Below are positions 1 to 11,690 of a stretch of DNA of 64,000 nucleotides, one piece after another. The notes under the pieces are model-generated. The model worked only from the letters and a program-made list of their open reading frames with translations. It was not told the origin of the DNA and made no database searches. This DNA is from Mermis nigrescens (lineage: Eukaryota; Nematoda; Enoplea; Mermithida; Mermithidae). The stretch lies in contig JAVLUZ010000504.1 of the NCBI GenBank assembly GCA_036768485.1, positions 1-64,000 on the forward strand, given 5' to 3'. The first letter of the stretch is position 1. Each line of letters begins with the position of its first letter. Made by a program: the position numbers and the translations under genes.

Positions 1-357
1 AAGATTGTAGACTGCGCACAGGCCCCTATCCAGGATTTTGTTTCGGGAAGGGGGGACCACAGTTTATATAAAAAGTAAACGGGGACCAAAGGATGAATGA
101 AAAAAGACATTTTATGACCACTAGAGCTCCACACTTTACTTTGTGAATTTTGTTACCCATATCCTTAAATATATTGAAAATCCAATGGACTTCATCTCTT
201 CTAGGGCTAGTGGGGTCCGAAGTGGTGCGCTCAAGCGCCCTCAGCGGTTTACGGGGCAGAGCTCGAAACGTCAAAAAATGGTGTTTTTTATGCCATACCA
301 CCAATTCTAAGGCTATTTTTTGACCTTTGAAAAATCTTGCACACCCCCAGAATTTTC
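1..357. repeat. Family B-like end and family A fragment
   Basis: Bases near 20-60 resemble the family B end (CCTATCCAGGAT). From about 262 to 357 the sequence is the minus-strand family A MITE (AAAAAATGGTGTTTTTTATG, ACACCCCCAGAATTTTC). The A copy is cut by hairpin element FB1 and resumes at 1174 to about 1188 with GCTGCCCACGTAG. Confidence 0.6.
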
Positions 358-1165
358 GGCACTTGTGGAGTTTAGGAGGTATGGAAAAAACTTTTCAAAT
401 TTTTTCGAAATTTGATAAAATATGATCAATTCGCACACGCTGATCACAAATATGACCTCCATTTTTTAGCAGACCGGAAATTTTTGAAAAATTCGGAAGA
501 TATTTTTTTTTGAATTTTTGATTTTTTAGGTTTTTTCCATTTTTTTAGATTATGGTCAATTTTTATGGTTTGATAAGAATTATGACACCCATTTAGGATA
601 TGTAGGTGTATAGTACATTTTTTAAATTTTGGTGATAGGTGTATGGTAGGTAATGCACATAGGACTAAGCCTAGTCCTATTTCAAAGTCAGACTGTTTAT
701 AATTCATATCTTCACATCAACCTGAGCATCTATACATCGACCTAAGCATCTATACATTGACCTAAGCATCTTTACATCGACCTAAGCTGGAGCGACCTCG
801 ACCTAAGCAGATTAGAACACCTTCCAAGATATTCTAAGCCCAAGCCTAAGCGTTATATAAGCGAGCCCACATTAGCTTAGGTTTATTTTTTTGCCTAGTA
901 TCAATAAGGATCGGTAAGCAGCGTATTTAACATCCAATAATTATTTAGTCACTGTCCGAACACAAAAACTTTCTATAAAGATTTGAAAAAACTGAAAAAA
1001 GTTGAAAATTATAAAAAAATTTGAATTAGAGTTTTAGAAAACGTAATGGTCTGCGATCAAAATGGATGTCATATTCGTGATCAGCGTATGAAAATTGACC
1101 ATATTTCATAAAATTTCGAAAAATTTTGAAAAATTTTTTCGTACCTCCTAAACTCCACAAGTGCC
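358..1165. mobile_element. Hairpin element FB1 with long inverted arms
   Basis: Starts GGCACTTGTGGAGTTTAGGA and ends with its exact inverse; imperfect arms extend roughly 150-200 bp each. Flanked by an exact 8-bp duplication GAATTTTC (350-357, 1166-1173), so it inserted into a family A copy. The centre (718-850) has tandem units like GCATCTATACATCGACCTAA, the inverse of the array in the 2166 and 41147 elements. No coding capacity seen. Confidence 0.85.
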
Positions 1166-1188
1166 GAATTTTCTAGCTGCCCACGTAG

Positions 1189-2165
1189 TGGCTGACGATG
1201 TTTTATGCAACGCCAACTTGTACGACTAGTAGTTCAGTTGTAGGACACGTAATTTTTAGCACACGTATTCGATAGTGTGCACTTGTAGAACTTGTAAGAC
1301 TTGAAAGGCTACACTTGTAGGACTTGTAACTAGCTTGTGGGACTTGTAAATTGGCTGTCTGGATTTTTAACTTGTAGCTTGTAGCTTGTAAATTTTTATG
1401 CAACGCATACTTGTAGGACTGGTAGCTATTTCCACTAGTAGCTTGTTAACGTAGTCTGATTTTGATTCTAAAATTAGTCAAAAATAGTCGAACTTCATCG
1501 CTAAAATTCTTTATCATCGTCAAAAAATGTCTATCATCTTCGCTTCTTGCACGGATATTATTTTTTGTGTACAAACTGCGAAAAACAGAATACAGAATCA
1601 AAATATGCTTTTCAGAATTCGTACCTATGAAGTAGGCCTAAATAGACAACAACTAATAATTAGGAAATTCGAGAAAATTTTTGCGATTTTTTGCTTCAAA
1701 AGCAAATAGGGAGTAAAGGAAAAATCGTTCTCAAGATTTGATTCGGGGGAACGCACGCCCCCCCCCTATGTCTGTGGATACGGGTCTGACAATGCGTAAA
1801 AAAGCCAGGTCTGCATGCAAACAGGTTCCAAACTGCAATATAATTGTAAAAGAAATCAAACTTGTGTAAATTAGAATGAGCAGCAGGCATAAGTAGTTCA
1901 AATCTATTAATGCTGCGGATAATATTAGGATTAAACACAGAAAATCGTCAGCTAAACATGATTTATGACAAATAATTTTATAACATTACTTATAGGCAAA
2001 TCTGCAAGCGTCTTAATTTAAGTCTGCACACTTCAAGTTGTATTAAACTATTATCGTAAGAAAGAATATTATTATAACCGAAAATATATTTAGCCTTAAA
2101 AGAAGTAAAATCATTAAAAAATTTATGGTGCTTTGCATTACATTGATTCACTATGGTATTTTTAA
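1189..2165. other. Unannotated; degenerate ACTTGTAGG repeats
   Basis: 1205-1445 is a degenerate tandem of ACTTGTAGG/ACTTGTAAC-type units. Beyond it I see only AT-rich DNA with no supported gene. Confidence 0.4.
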
Positions 2166-3187
2166 GGCTAAACTTTACTATATGGTGTGAACGAAAAACT
2201 TGCAGATGTACGTGGAAAGGAACGATATTGATTGAAATGAGGAGGACATGCATAAAGAAGGTGCGGAAAAAAATTTTATGAAAAACGGACCAATATTGGT
2301 GAAGATAGAGTTACTCAGGATATAGCAGGTATTTTACAGTTTACCAAAAATGTTCGAATTTGGGCTGAAAACATATGTATCTGACATTTTCAAGGTCGCT
2401 GATTACGAAAAAATAACTTTTATTTTACGGAAAAAAATTTTGTTTGAAAATTTTCAAATTTGAAAAAATAATTTTTTGCATGTTCTTTCTGTCTAGATAA
2501 TGTGAAAATTCAAGTTTCTGCTTAAATGACGCTTAGGCTTAGGCTTAGTTTATCTGAGAAGGTGTTTGCGGCTGCTTAGGTCGAGGTCGCTCCCGCTTAG
2601 GTCGAGGTATAGATGCTTAGGTCAACGTATAGATGCTTAGGTCGATGTATAGATGCTCAGGTCGATGTATAGATGCTTAGGTCGACCTAAGTTGGGTACA
2701 TGTTATTCTGCATTCCACTGTTTGAATCTTCAAATGGTTGGAACTTTGAGATAATCCAAAAATGCTGTTTGAATCGTATTTAAGTAGAAATCTTTAACTG
2801 GATGTAAACAATGCTAAAAATAGTGAAATTAAAAAAAATTTCTTGAAATTTTGGGCAAAAAATTACAAAAATTTTTTCTTTAAACTTGGTTTCCACGCAG
2901 TATAACTTAATTTTTTGTAATCTGCGACCTTGAAAATGGTAGGAAAATATTAATGAGTAAAAATTGGAAACCTTTGATAAACTGCTAAGATTCCTTAAAG
3001 TGGCTCAAAATGGTGAATGTCGAAGTATGATGTTTGAAGTACCGTAACTCTGTGAGTTTTGTATGGATTTGGTTTATTATTTTTTTCCGCGTCTTTTAGT
3101 GACACAAAGTATCGTTTTTGCGCAATTGTATGGCAGTTCTGCCGGAATGGCGCAAAATCGGTTCACACCATATTCTTCAAAAACTCC
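2166..3187. mobile_element. 1-kb inverted-repeat element, copy 1
   Basis: Near-identical to 41147-42094, which defines the ends. Inner inverted repeats ATATGGTGTGAAC (2180-2192) and GTTCACACCATAT (3161-3173). A tandem array of GCTTAGGTCGATGTATAGAT-like units lies at about 2565-2690. It keeps roughly 90 bp near 3062-3150 that copy 2 lacks. Non-coding; superfamily uncertain. Confidence 0.8.
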
Positions 3188-4373
3188 ATTTTTAATGCCA
3201 ACAAATAAAACTTCTTAAATTGGCCAAAGTGCACTAGTCATTTGTTTATTCATCTATGAACTAAACTTTTAGTATGTTACGTAATGATAACGATGATAAT
3301 ACTCTATTTAGATGAACGCAAAGATAAAAGTCGGAAAACGCTCTGTTTGCAGATAGAACATATCGCTGATAGTGATATTTAGAATGATTCACAAAATTTA
3401 CCTGTGCGAAATGTACACAGCCTCCTTGAATACCGCCATAAAATGTGCTTGGGGTATTCTACAACAGTTGTTTTTCAACATGAGCGCTGCATTTTGGAAC
3501 GTTTTTAGATTTCCAAAAGCATGAACCAAAATAGTAAATATGACTAAATCGCTAGGGAAAAATCGGTGCGTACGGCCCAGCGGAAATTTGTATTTAAAAT
3601 TGAATTTGATTTAAAGTACACATTAGGGTTAAGAGTTCATCAAAATAAAGTGCGGTAAAAAATTGATGAAAGTTGGCTCCATATTAGTTTAGGTATTGAT
3701 CGGAATATAATAAGGATTATGAATTTATGATTTTCCCTGTAACTAAATACCTTATTTACTCTAAAAGCGCAGACAACATTGAATAGCGCGAATTTTTCGA
3801 AGATGCTGAAGTTAGAAAAAGTCTTCAATACTCGTTGAATGATATTCTAATTTTAGAAGCATTGTTTCACAAATTTGAGTAGGACAAAAGCTATAGAAGA
3901 TAAGGAATACTTAAGCTATGCGCTCAAAAGTTCAAAATTCAGCGAAATCAAATTAAATAAAACATTCATGGGTACTTCCACTATTACGTCATCAGCAATG
4001 ACAATGATAGTAATAATTGTAATAGGCCCATCTCTTATAACGCTTGGCCTCTACTATCGAACAGTGGATAATGCATAAATAGCTACAGCCGAAATAGTAA
4101 GCCTAAGCCTAAAGATGAGGAACGAAACAGATTATTTCGACAATGTACGTTGCTATTCTATAGAGTGCCCATTTACTATACACGCCTTCGAATTTTTGCA
4201 TAAGTCGATGTGTAACGTAATTGTGAAATTTTTCGCTCAAAAACCCTGGGAACGGCCAGTTGTTTAAACCGCATCTTGCACAATTTGTTGATAGATATAA
4301 AACTACCAGCGCTGTTGGGTAGAAGCAGACCATTGATCGTGTGTTTATGTTTTAATATATTTAATTATAGGAT
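3188..4373. other. No gene seen
   Basis: AT-rich DNA with short open frames that show no family resemblance and no repeat I could pair within the window. Confidence 0.4.
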
Positions 4374-4706
4374 CATACATGGGCGGCAACAAAATTCTAG
4401 GGGTTCAAGATTTTACGAAGGTCAAAAAATTGCCTTAAAAATGGTGGCATGGCGAAAAAACACAATTTTTCAACGTTTCTCATCGAGCACTATCCATTGG
4501 CATCAAAAAATTGCGAAAAAAACAAAAAAATTTAAAAAATTGAATTCTGGGGGGTATTTTGATTTCTGTGGGGGGTATTTTGATTTCTGGGGGTATTTTG
4601 ATTTCTGGGGGGTATCTTGATTTCTGTAGGGTTATTTTGATTTCTGGGGGGGTATTTTGCTTTCTCGTGGAGTTGCATACCCCCAAACCCCCCACGCCCA
4701 GGTGTG
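4374..4706 (+). mobile_element. Family A MITE next to the kanadaptin start
   Basis: 333 bp, starts CATACATGGGCGGC and ends CGCCCAGGTGTG. Exact 8-bp target duplication TATAGGAT (4366-4373, 4707-4714). Contains the family's CAAAAAATTGC block and a short tandem of GGGGGTATTTTGATTTCTG units that is expanded here (about 4548-4670), making it longer than its relatives. Confidence 0.9.
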
Positions 4707-4832
4707 TATAGGATATGTTTGCCTGATTTACAATATTTCCATGAAAATTTAGTCTAGTTAGAATTTTTTGCGCATTCATCTAGTAATTTATTCTGTTCTA
4801 GTTTGAGATCTAGTTTGCTCGATAGTTTCACC
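4707..4832 (+). promoter_or_regulatory. Immediate upstream region of kanadaptin
   Basis: Only 126 bp separate the family A MITE (4374-4706) from the kanadaptin ATG. AT-rich, no convincing TATA box. TTCTGTTCTAG at 4791-4801 resembles a 3' splice site and could be a trans-splice acceptor. Function is inferred from position. Confidence 0.35.
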
Positions 4833-5020
4833 ATGGATGCGATTCTGAACTCTGAAATGATTCCTGGTGCTGAGGAAAACGGATTCAAGCAACCGATTGA
4901 GCCTATTCACTTCACTGTCCAATCAAAAAAGATACATGCTACACCATTAGAGCCAGAAGGAAGTGATTATAGCGTGGTTACTAATACTATCCAATGTACG
5001 ACTGTGAAAAAGGAAGACAG
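4833..5020 (+). CDS. SLC4A1AP: Kanadaptin exon 1 (start codon)
   Basis: Encodes 62 residues plus two bases, from [12 protein letters not shown] to KKED. The ATG lies in TTCACCATGG, a good initiation context. The donor after GAAGACAG is GTATAC; the leftover AG joins the C of exon 2 to give Ser. This N-terminal part is variable in the family, so the assignment rests on phase, position and the strong start context rather than on conservation. Three AGs lie 10-31 nt upstream of the ATG; the one ending at 4801 follows a pyrimidine-rich run (TTCTGTTCTAG) and could accept a spliced leader or follow a 5' UTR intron. Confidence 0.72.
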
Positions 5021-8000
5021 GTATACATTTATGTAGGTAGTGTACTGCTTTATTATTGTCTTATATACACTATTTTTTTGCACGCCTTTCATTACCAGAA
5101 ATTGGCGCTGTGAAGCAATCTTTGACGTATGAATCATTTTGTTTTTGATTAATTTCCTAGAATGTCCAATCGAAATTTCAGAACGATACTGGCATCACAT
5201 ATGCACACGGGGGTGGTATGGAAGCGGGTATCCCCTTACCAGGACTGCTGGACGGCCATACCCCCTCAGGCCGATTTGGAACAAAACCGATTGATTGAAC
5301 AATGAAAAGGCGTCAATTGACGTCTAACAGTGTGATTTCAAGTACATATACTTGTTTTTCGAGCAGTAGACTGTTCAATTCATTCATCTAGACATTTTTC
5401 TTTTTTTATTTTGTATGAATTTGATGTTACAGGTCATCCCATTGCCCTTATTGTTATTGTTTTCATCAGATTAGGCACATAAATATTCATGAAAAATCAA
5501 ATTCGACTGGTTAGGTACAAAAATTTGACATTAAATAAGTAAAAAATTGCCCAACCCACCCTCTCTCAGGGAACTCGATTTACCCACTCCCAGTACTTTT
5601 GACCTTGTGCATGCTGTGTGACTGGTGGTACAAAATATTAATGTCTTTATACCTACTACCTACAAAACGTCGAAAAATTGGTTATTATTTTCTAGCAGGT
5701 GATGCATTGTGCGATAGTGGCTTTCATAACTTGAAAAAATGGTTGGAAAAAGTGTTAACTTCGTTCGTAAGTCGAAAAACAAAGAAAATAAGAAATAAGC
5801 CGTCGTCGTCGTTGGTCAAAAATTGCAAAGCCATTTATGTGGGGCTTAGCAGAGTTTTGACAAATAGTTGGATACAGCGCATATGTAGATTCTCAGCATT
5901 AGGGTGACCTGGGCAGGGTTTTTCTGCATAGCAACTAGACAAGGAGACTTTTTTGCTGAACGCTTATTTTAATCAATTTTATAAACCTAGCAGAATTATT
6001 CATTAATAATGTTCAAGTTAGTGATCGACCGGGGCGACTTTTTTGGCCGGGGCTGGGGGCCGGTCGTCGGGGGGGAGTCAGACAAGGAAAATATTATTGC
6101 ATGACACATACTTGGGGTGGGCATAGGAAGAGAAATAATGAGCAACTGCTCTATTCAGTAGTAAATGGCAAGCGCAAAGTTAGGTGTGCCTTTTCAAATC
6201 AAGTTTTATCACTATTTATATCACAATAAACATTTAGCCCATTGTTTTATTGGCTGAATCATCAATAAATTCTATGCCGCCATTATCACACTCAATATTA
6301 TTTGAATCTTCACTACTGCTTGCACCGCATTCTACATGTTAATCAGCCTAAGTGCTTGGGAGCTTCCACGTATTGAATCCAATTGCTCGCAAATTGTGCT
6401 TTAGAAATAAGAGCTTCTGAAGATTTTCTGGCTTCAATCGAATTCTCGAACCATTAGCTAAATCACGAGCAGACTTGAATTCGCGTTCGCTGGACACAGA
6501 TTTAATAGGCGGGCTGAGGTATTTTGTGAGAGCTAACTTATAGAAGCGAGCATGCAAGATCATGGGGGTGTGGGAGGGTTTCACCCCCAAAAAAATTTCA
6601 CCTTCCGGAAAATATTTTTCACCCCCCAGAATTCACATTTTTTCAGAAAAATCATAGGAAGTGTCTAGATTTAAGCCTTTTTAGCGTATAAATGGCTCAA
6701 AACTGTCAAATTTTTGGCGCTTGGCGCCAAATTGGCATTGAATAGTCACTTTCTGACTATATTTTGGTCAATTTAATGCAATTTTTTCGAAATTTTTACG
6801 TGTTTTTATGTTCTAGAAAGAAAGAGCATCATCAGAAATGCTTAAAAATCGCGTTTTCATGCATATCAAGTGTTTTTATGGTGAAAAAAGGCACTTTAAA
6901 AATTTTTTGATGTCACCCCCAGAAATTTTTTACTGTGCATGTCTGGAAGCGAGTAGAAATGATGGCAAACAGTCAATGCCCTAACAGCATAATTTTCCAA
7001 GCAATTTAAAATAAGAAACAAAGACTTTGAATATAAATGAGAAAGATCCGATGAAAAACAAGTAATAATCGTTAAACATAAGTAGTGGAGTCACGGAGAT
7101 GTAGTGATTGGGCGGAATAGGTATTGGATGTAATAAATGAGACATATATAGTTTATCGGATCGAACGCGATTCTGCAGCGTAGTTTAAAATCGCCTATAA
7201 TTAACTTCCGTCCTAATAACTATTACACAAGAAACGCGTTTTAAAGCAGGCGGTTCCCATTCAATTAAATGTAAAAGTTTTTTTGAAAAGGTGGTACCAT
7301 TTCCAACTAGAAATAGAACGTATTTGTCAACTCTAAATCTTTTAGCCACTAACTAAAAATAAATGAGATAAAAGTTGCATTTGGTTTAATGAGTTAAGTG
7401 AAGGAATCGAAAACATGCAGATTGTCCTGAACAGTTATTCAGTTAAAGCTCATTTATACACAGTAGCAAAGATACAACAAGGACTAAGTACACACATGGT
7501 CGAATTAGTACACTTCTCAAAATTAACACTTGCCTATTGATAAATAACTGGCAGTATCACAACCTGTACAAAATACGAATAACACTAAATTTATCCCCGG
7601 CCCCGGTCATTTTTTGACCTTGCCCCGGTCGGGGTCGGGGATGCTGAAATATGGCAGGGGATATCCGGGGCCGGGGCCCCGGTCGATCACTAGTTCAAGT
7701 ATCTTTGTACCTTTTTCAGTTTAAAATCCGCCGACGGAATATATTTGACCTTTTGGGCCCTTTAGGCTATTTATTTATGCTCCTAAGTATGGTAACATGG
7801 ACAATTTTTTCAGAATTGAGCGACAGGGATATAATGTAATTCAAGTCGGCAATCCCCGTGTCGAAAAGTTCAGAACTCTTGATTTTTGAATTCTGGCTAA
7901 AGTTATATTTTGCGGACCTTATAAAAGTGCCTATTTATTTTGCATTTTTTGCTTAGAAGACTATTCGATTTTTATTCGAAGACACTTAAGATGGCTTTGT

Positions 8001-11000
8001 ATACAAGAAATAAAGACAAAGTTAATGCAAAAAACCAGTTTAATAACATAAATATTAAGGTACGGGAGATATAAAGAATGATTACACACCCAAAGGATAC
8101 GCGCCAATTAAATTTAAAGCCGTTTTTCTCAAAAAAGTCAAAATGGATATAGCCACTTCTGTCATGGTAGCGACGATATATAAGTAAACGTAAATTTTGG
8201 GAAAAAGCGAATTTTCCGGAAAAGTAAACTAAGATTGCGGCTAAAAATGGGCAGTAGTCAGGATTTTAAGGAAAAGTGCTTGAAATCGATCAGAACCTGA
8301 TAATTAATTTAGTTATTACGCGTGATTTCGTCTGATCAGGCTGACCTGCAAATCGGCCATGCTGTGCAGCCATGGCCAGATGTTATATCCACACAGACAA
8401 CATTCAACAATGCTTGAGGTTGTACAGGCTTGTTGGCCTGATTGACAAGAATAAGTCTCGATTCCATAAGCCTTTATGTCAAAATGTCGAATCGTTTATA
8501 CGAGTATATACGTACAGATAGGGTCTTTCGAGAGGTAGACGCGCCTAGATCTTTTACATCTCTAATAAAATAAATGGAATAACGCTTTTGTAAAGTTTTT
8601 GCTCATTACCTGAGTGTTGAGCTCACTTATTCTAATCAATCAAAGCAAAACGTTTACAACTGACAGCCACACATGGGCGTAGGGGATGGGTTTGGGGGGT
8701 ATGCACCCCCAGAAGTTGAAATACCCTCCCCAGAAATCAAAATACCCCCCCAGAATTCGAATTTTGAAATTTTTTTTGCTTTTTTAGCAATTTTTTGATA
8801 CCATTGGATAGTGCTCGATGAGGAACTTCGAAAAATGGTGTTTTTTCGCCATACAACCACTTTTAAGACCATTTTTTGACCTTTGAATGAAAATTTTTTC
8901 ACCCTCTTAGAATTTCGGTGCTGCCCACCTATGCTGACAGCAGTGATCGGACCGAGGGTACTTTTTGGATCCTCGGCCGAGGCCGAGGCCGAGGCGACTT
9001 AAAATCCTTGCCTCGGCCGAGGCCGAGGGTAATGTCGAGGGTCAAGCTTGTATACCTATACCCATAAATAATACTCTTAGAATATTTTGTATGCACATGA
9101 GCTAGAGAATAATCGTAATATTAAGCACTTTATCGAATGTCAAACAATTCATTCTTATTTTCAATAATAGTAGATTAAATGTGTGAAGGATTTATTGAAT
9201 AAAGTCAGTAGCATGAAAGCATACATACTTAATTTAACAAGTTGCCGTTGAAGACTTGGAAAGGTTAATAAAAAATATGGCTGATCAAGCACTTAAAAAC
9301 TTTTATTACTATAAACAAGAAAACAGTGTCGAAGAAATAAACGAACAAACGAAATAAGCTAAATAAAGACAGAACTGTAGCCATTGTTGTGCTCGCTTTT
9401 GCAGTAATGCATGTTTAAACACGCTTTTTCAGTCATCCAATTGTGGTGTGGTAGGTAATATGACGGAAACTGCACTGTACTTTCCGATCATAGTTTCCCA
9501 AGGTCCAGAGTAGAGGGAAGGGTGAAACCAGTAAATTAAGTAATGTCTTTGTATGAGCGAACATATTTTTGTAGATATTTTATATTAATATATTTTTAAA
9601 GATACACATTTTTACAAACTGCCAGTGTGTGACCTGCAACCAACCTTTGGTAGTGTATCTTAGCTAATTCCTGAATTTCTGAATATTTGACATTTTTCCA
9701 TTCTAAATGCGAATTCTACTATTTTAAAGATATATAGGACAGACAATTACTGATGTGTCGAAAATTTTCGGAAATTTTACACCTTTTTACAGTTTTTGTC
9801 TCTCCAAAAATCTTTGTGCATGTACAAAGACAGTCCTGAAAAGTCTCTGTACATTATGAAAAATCTTTGCCGAATACAAATATCGTGGCCCCAAATGTGA
9901 TAATTCGGCCTGAATTTAGTTGATAATATTAGTTCCTGAGCTTTTGATGAAATTTACACATAAAACTAGACTGAGAAAGCTAAAACAACTTGTACTGCAA
10001 AATCAGAAATATTACAGATATTGTAATATGCCAATTAGATCTTGTAATAAGCACTACTGTGCGTAGAAATTCAGTGCAACATCCGGAAAAATTAGTCAAT
10101 TTTATCTTTGAATGGCAAAAAAGTGCAAAGTTATTAAATAGTACTTATTTTGCATAAAATTTTTAAAAACAGTATGAATAGATACAAAAGATATTTAAAT
10201 CTGCATAAAGATGCCTAGATTATACAAAAATTGATTTTTGAGTTTTTAATGCCCCTGCTTCAATCTAAATACATTATATTAGCGATATTTTGCGCGAAGC
10301 AGCGAAAATTTTTTGAAATTTCCAAAAAATACTGAAAAACGATATAAGTAATATCACTTTGTCCAAGAAAGTATTTTAACATTGTATAAAAATAGCTAAA
10401 AAAATGCACGAGCCGAAATTGATTTTTGGCAAAACTTGCATTTATTGGCCATTTTTAGGTGCGTTTTTGCGATTTTCGGCCAAAAATTCGTGATCATTTA
10501 CCCCCTTTCAGGGGCGGATTTAGGGGGCGGGGGGGGCGGCCGCCCCCCCCCCATAGGCCCAAAAAAGTGCGCAAAATTAAGGATTTTTGAGCGATTTTTG
10601 GCGATTTTTGGGTCAAAATGGCTAATTTTTCTGCCCAAGTCACGGTTCCGCCCCCCCTTAGGGGTACCGCCCCCCCCTTAGGAAAATCCTGGATCCGCCA
10701 CTGCCCCCTCTCCCATAAAAATGGCCGAAAACCATACGTGTAACAGAGGGGCTTTGGGGAATTCCCCACCCACCCAGGGTTGGGCGTCCTCCCAAACACC
10801 CTTCCCTCCAACATCAGAAAATTTTGACCCACCCTCCCCATTTTTGGCGAAAATTTGCGCTTTGTTGGCTATTTTTAGGTGCTTTTGCCATTTTTGACAT
10901 AGAATTAGAGTCGCTAATCCCCCTCCTTCTGAAAATGGCCATAGACCCCTACCCAAAATTTCTAGTCGTTACATGTATGCCGAGGAGCCCCTCCCAAAAA

Positions 11001-11631
11001 TTTTGAGCTGTTACATGCATGTTTCATAGTGATAGTTTGTCTATTTACTCTTGCTTACATTCAAAAATACTGTATCACTTCGTGAAATTCTAATAGTTAG
11101 CTGCACTTTTGCCATAGTAAAAATTGAGTTCAAAAATAATCAAAAGGTTTTCACCAGAAATCGTCTGACATTGACATGAGTCTTATACCCTGAGGGGTGG
11201 TAATAACCCTCCCTCACCCCCTTCCCCGCTATGGAAATGTGTGCTTCCGATCCATGTAGCGAGCATGAGAATTAAAACTTAGCCATCACATGAATAATAC
11301 ATTGGCAGTGGTGTAATTGGGTACGCGACTAAAACCATAAGAAAAGTCTATAGGTAAAAAATAGCCTGTGTACTGCAGATGCATTCTAAATAGTTAATAT
11401 TCAACGGATATATTAAACTTATTCAAATTTGATTTTAACCCTCGGCGCCTCGGCACTTTTAGCTTCGCCCTCGGCGCCGAGGCCGAGGCTCCAAAAAACG
11501 CCGAGGCCGAGGCCGAGGATGAGGCCGAGGCCTCGGTCCGATCACTGGCTGACAGCAATGATAAATTTTTTGGCATCGATGCCGGGGCCAGTTCAATCCC
11601 GGCCCGGAGATCCCGTTACAGCTTTATTTCC

Positions 11632-11690
<59 letters not shown>

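Larger units (their letters stand above)
6019..7692. mobile_element. hAT element 2 with transposase remnant
   Basis: Terminal inverted repeat TAGTGATCGACCGGGGC and exact 8-bp target duplication GTTCAAGT (6011-6018, 7693-7700), both typical of hAT. Both ends carry clustered GGCCGGGGC/CCCCGGTC motifs (about 6025-6072, 7598-7684). It contains a decayed transposase C-terminus and is itself split by a family C MITE (6551-6945). Confidence 0.92.
8941..11547. mobile_element. hAT element 1 (non-autonomous, CGAGGC-rich ends)
   Basis: 17-bp perfect terminal inverted repeat CAGTGATCGGACCGAGG and exact 8-bp target duplication GCTGACAG (8933-8940, 11548-11555). Both ends hold tandem CCGAGG/CGAGGC motifs (8950-9036, 11440-11540). 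2607 bp with no transposase recognised. Contains nested family E (10509-10703) and family D material (about 10730-11030), and family O sequence (about 9780-9895). Confidence 0.94.
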
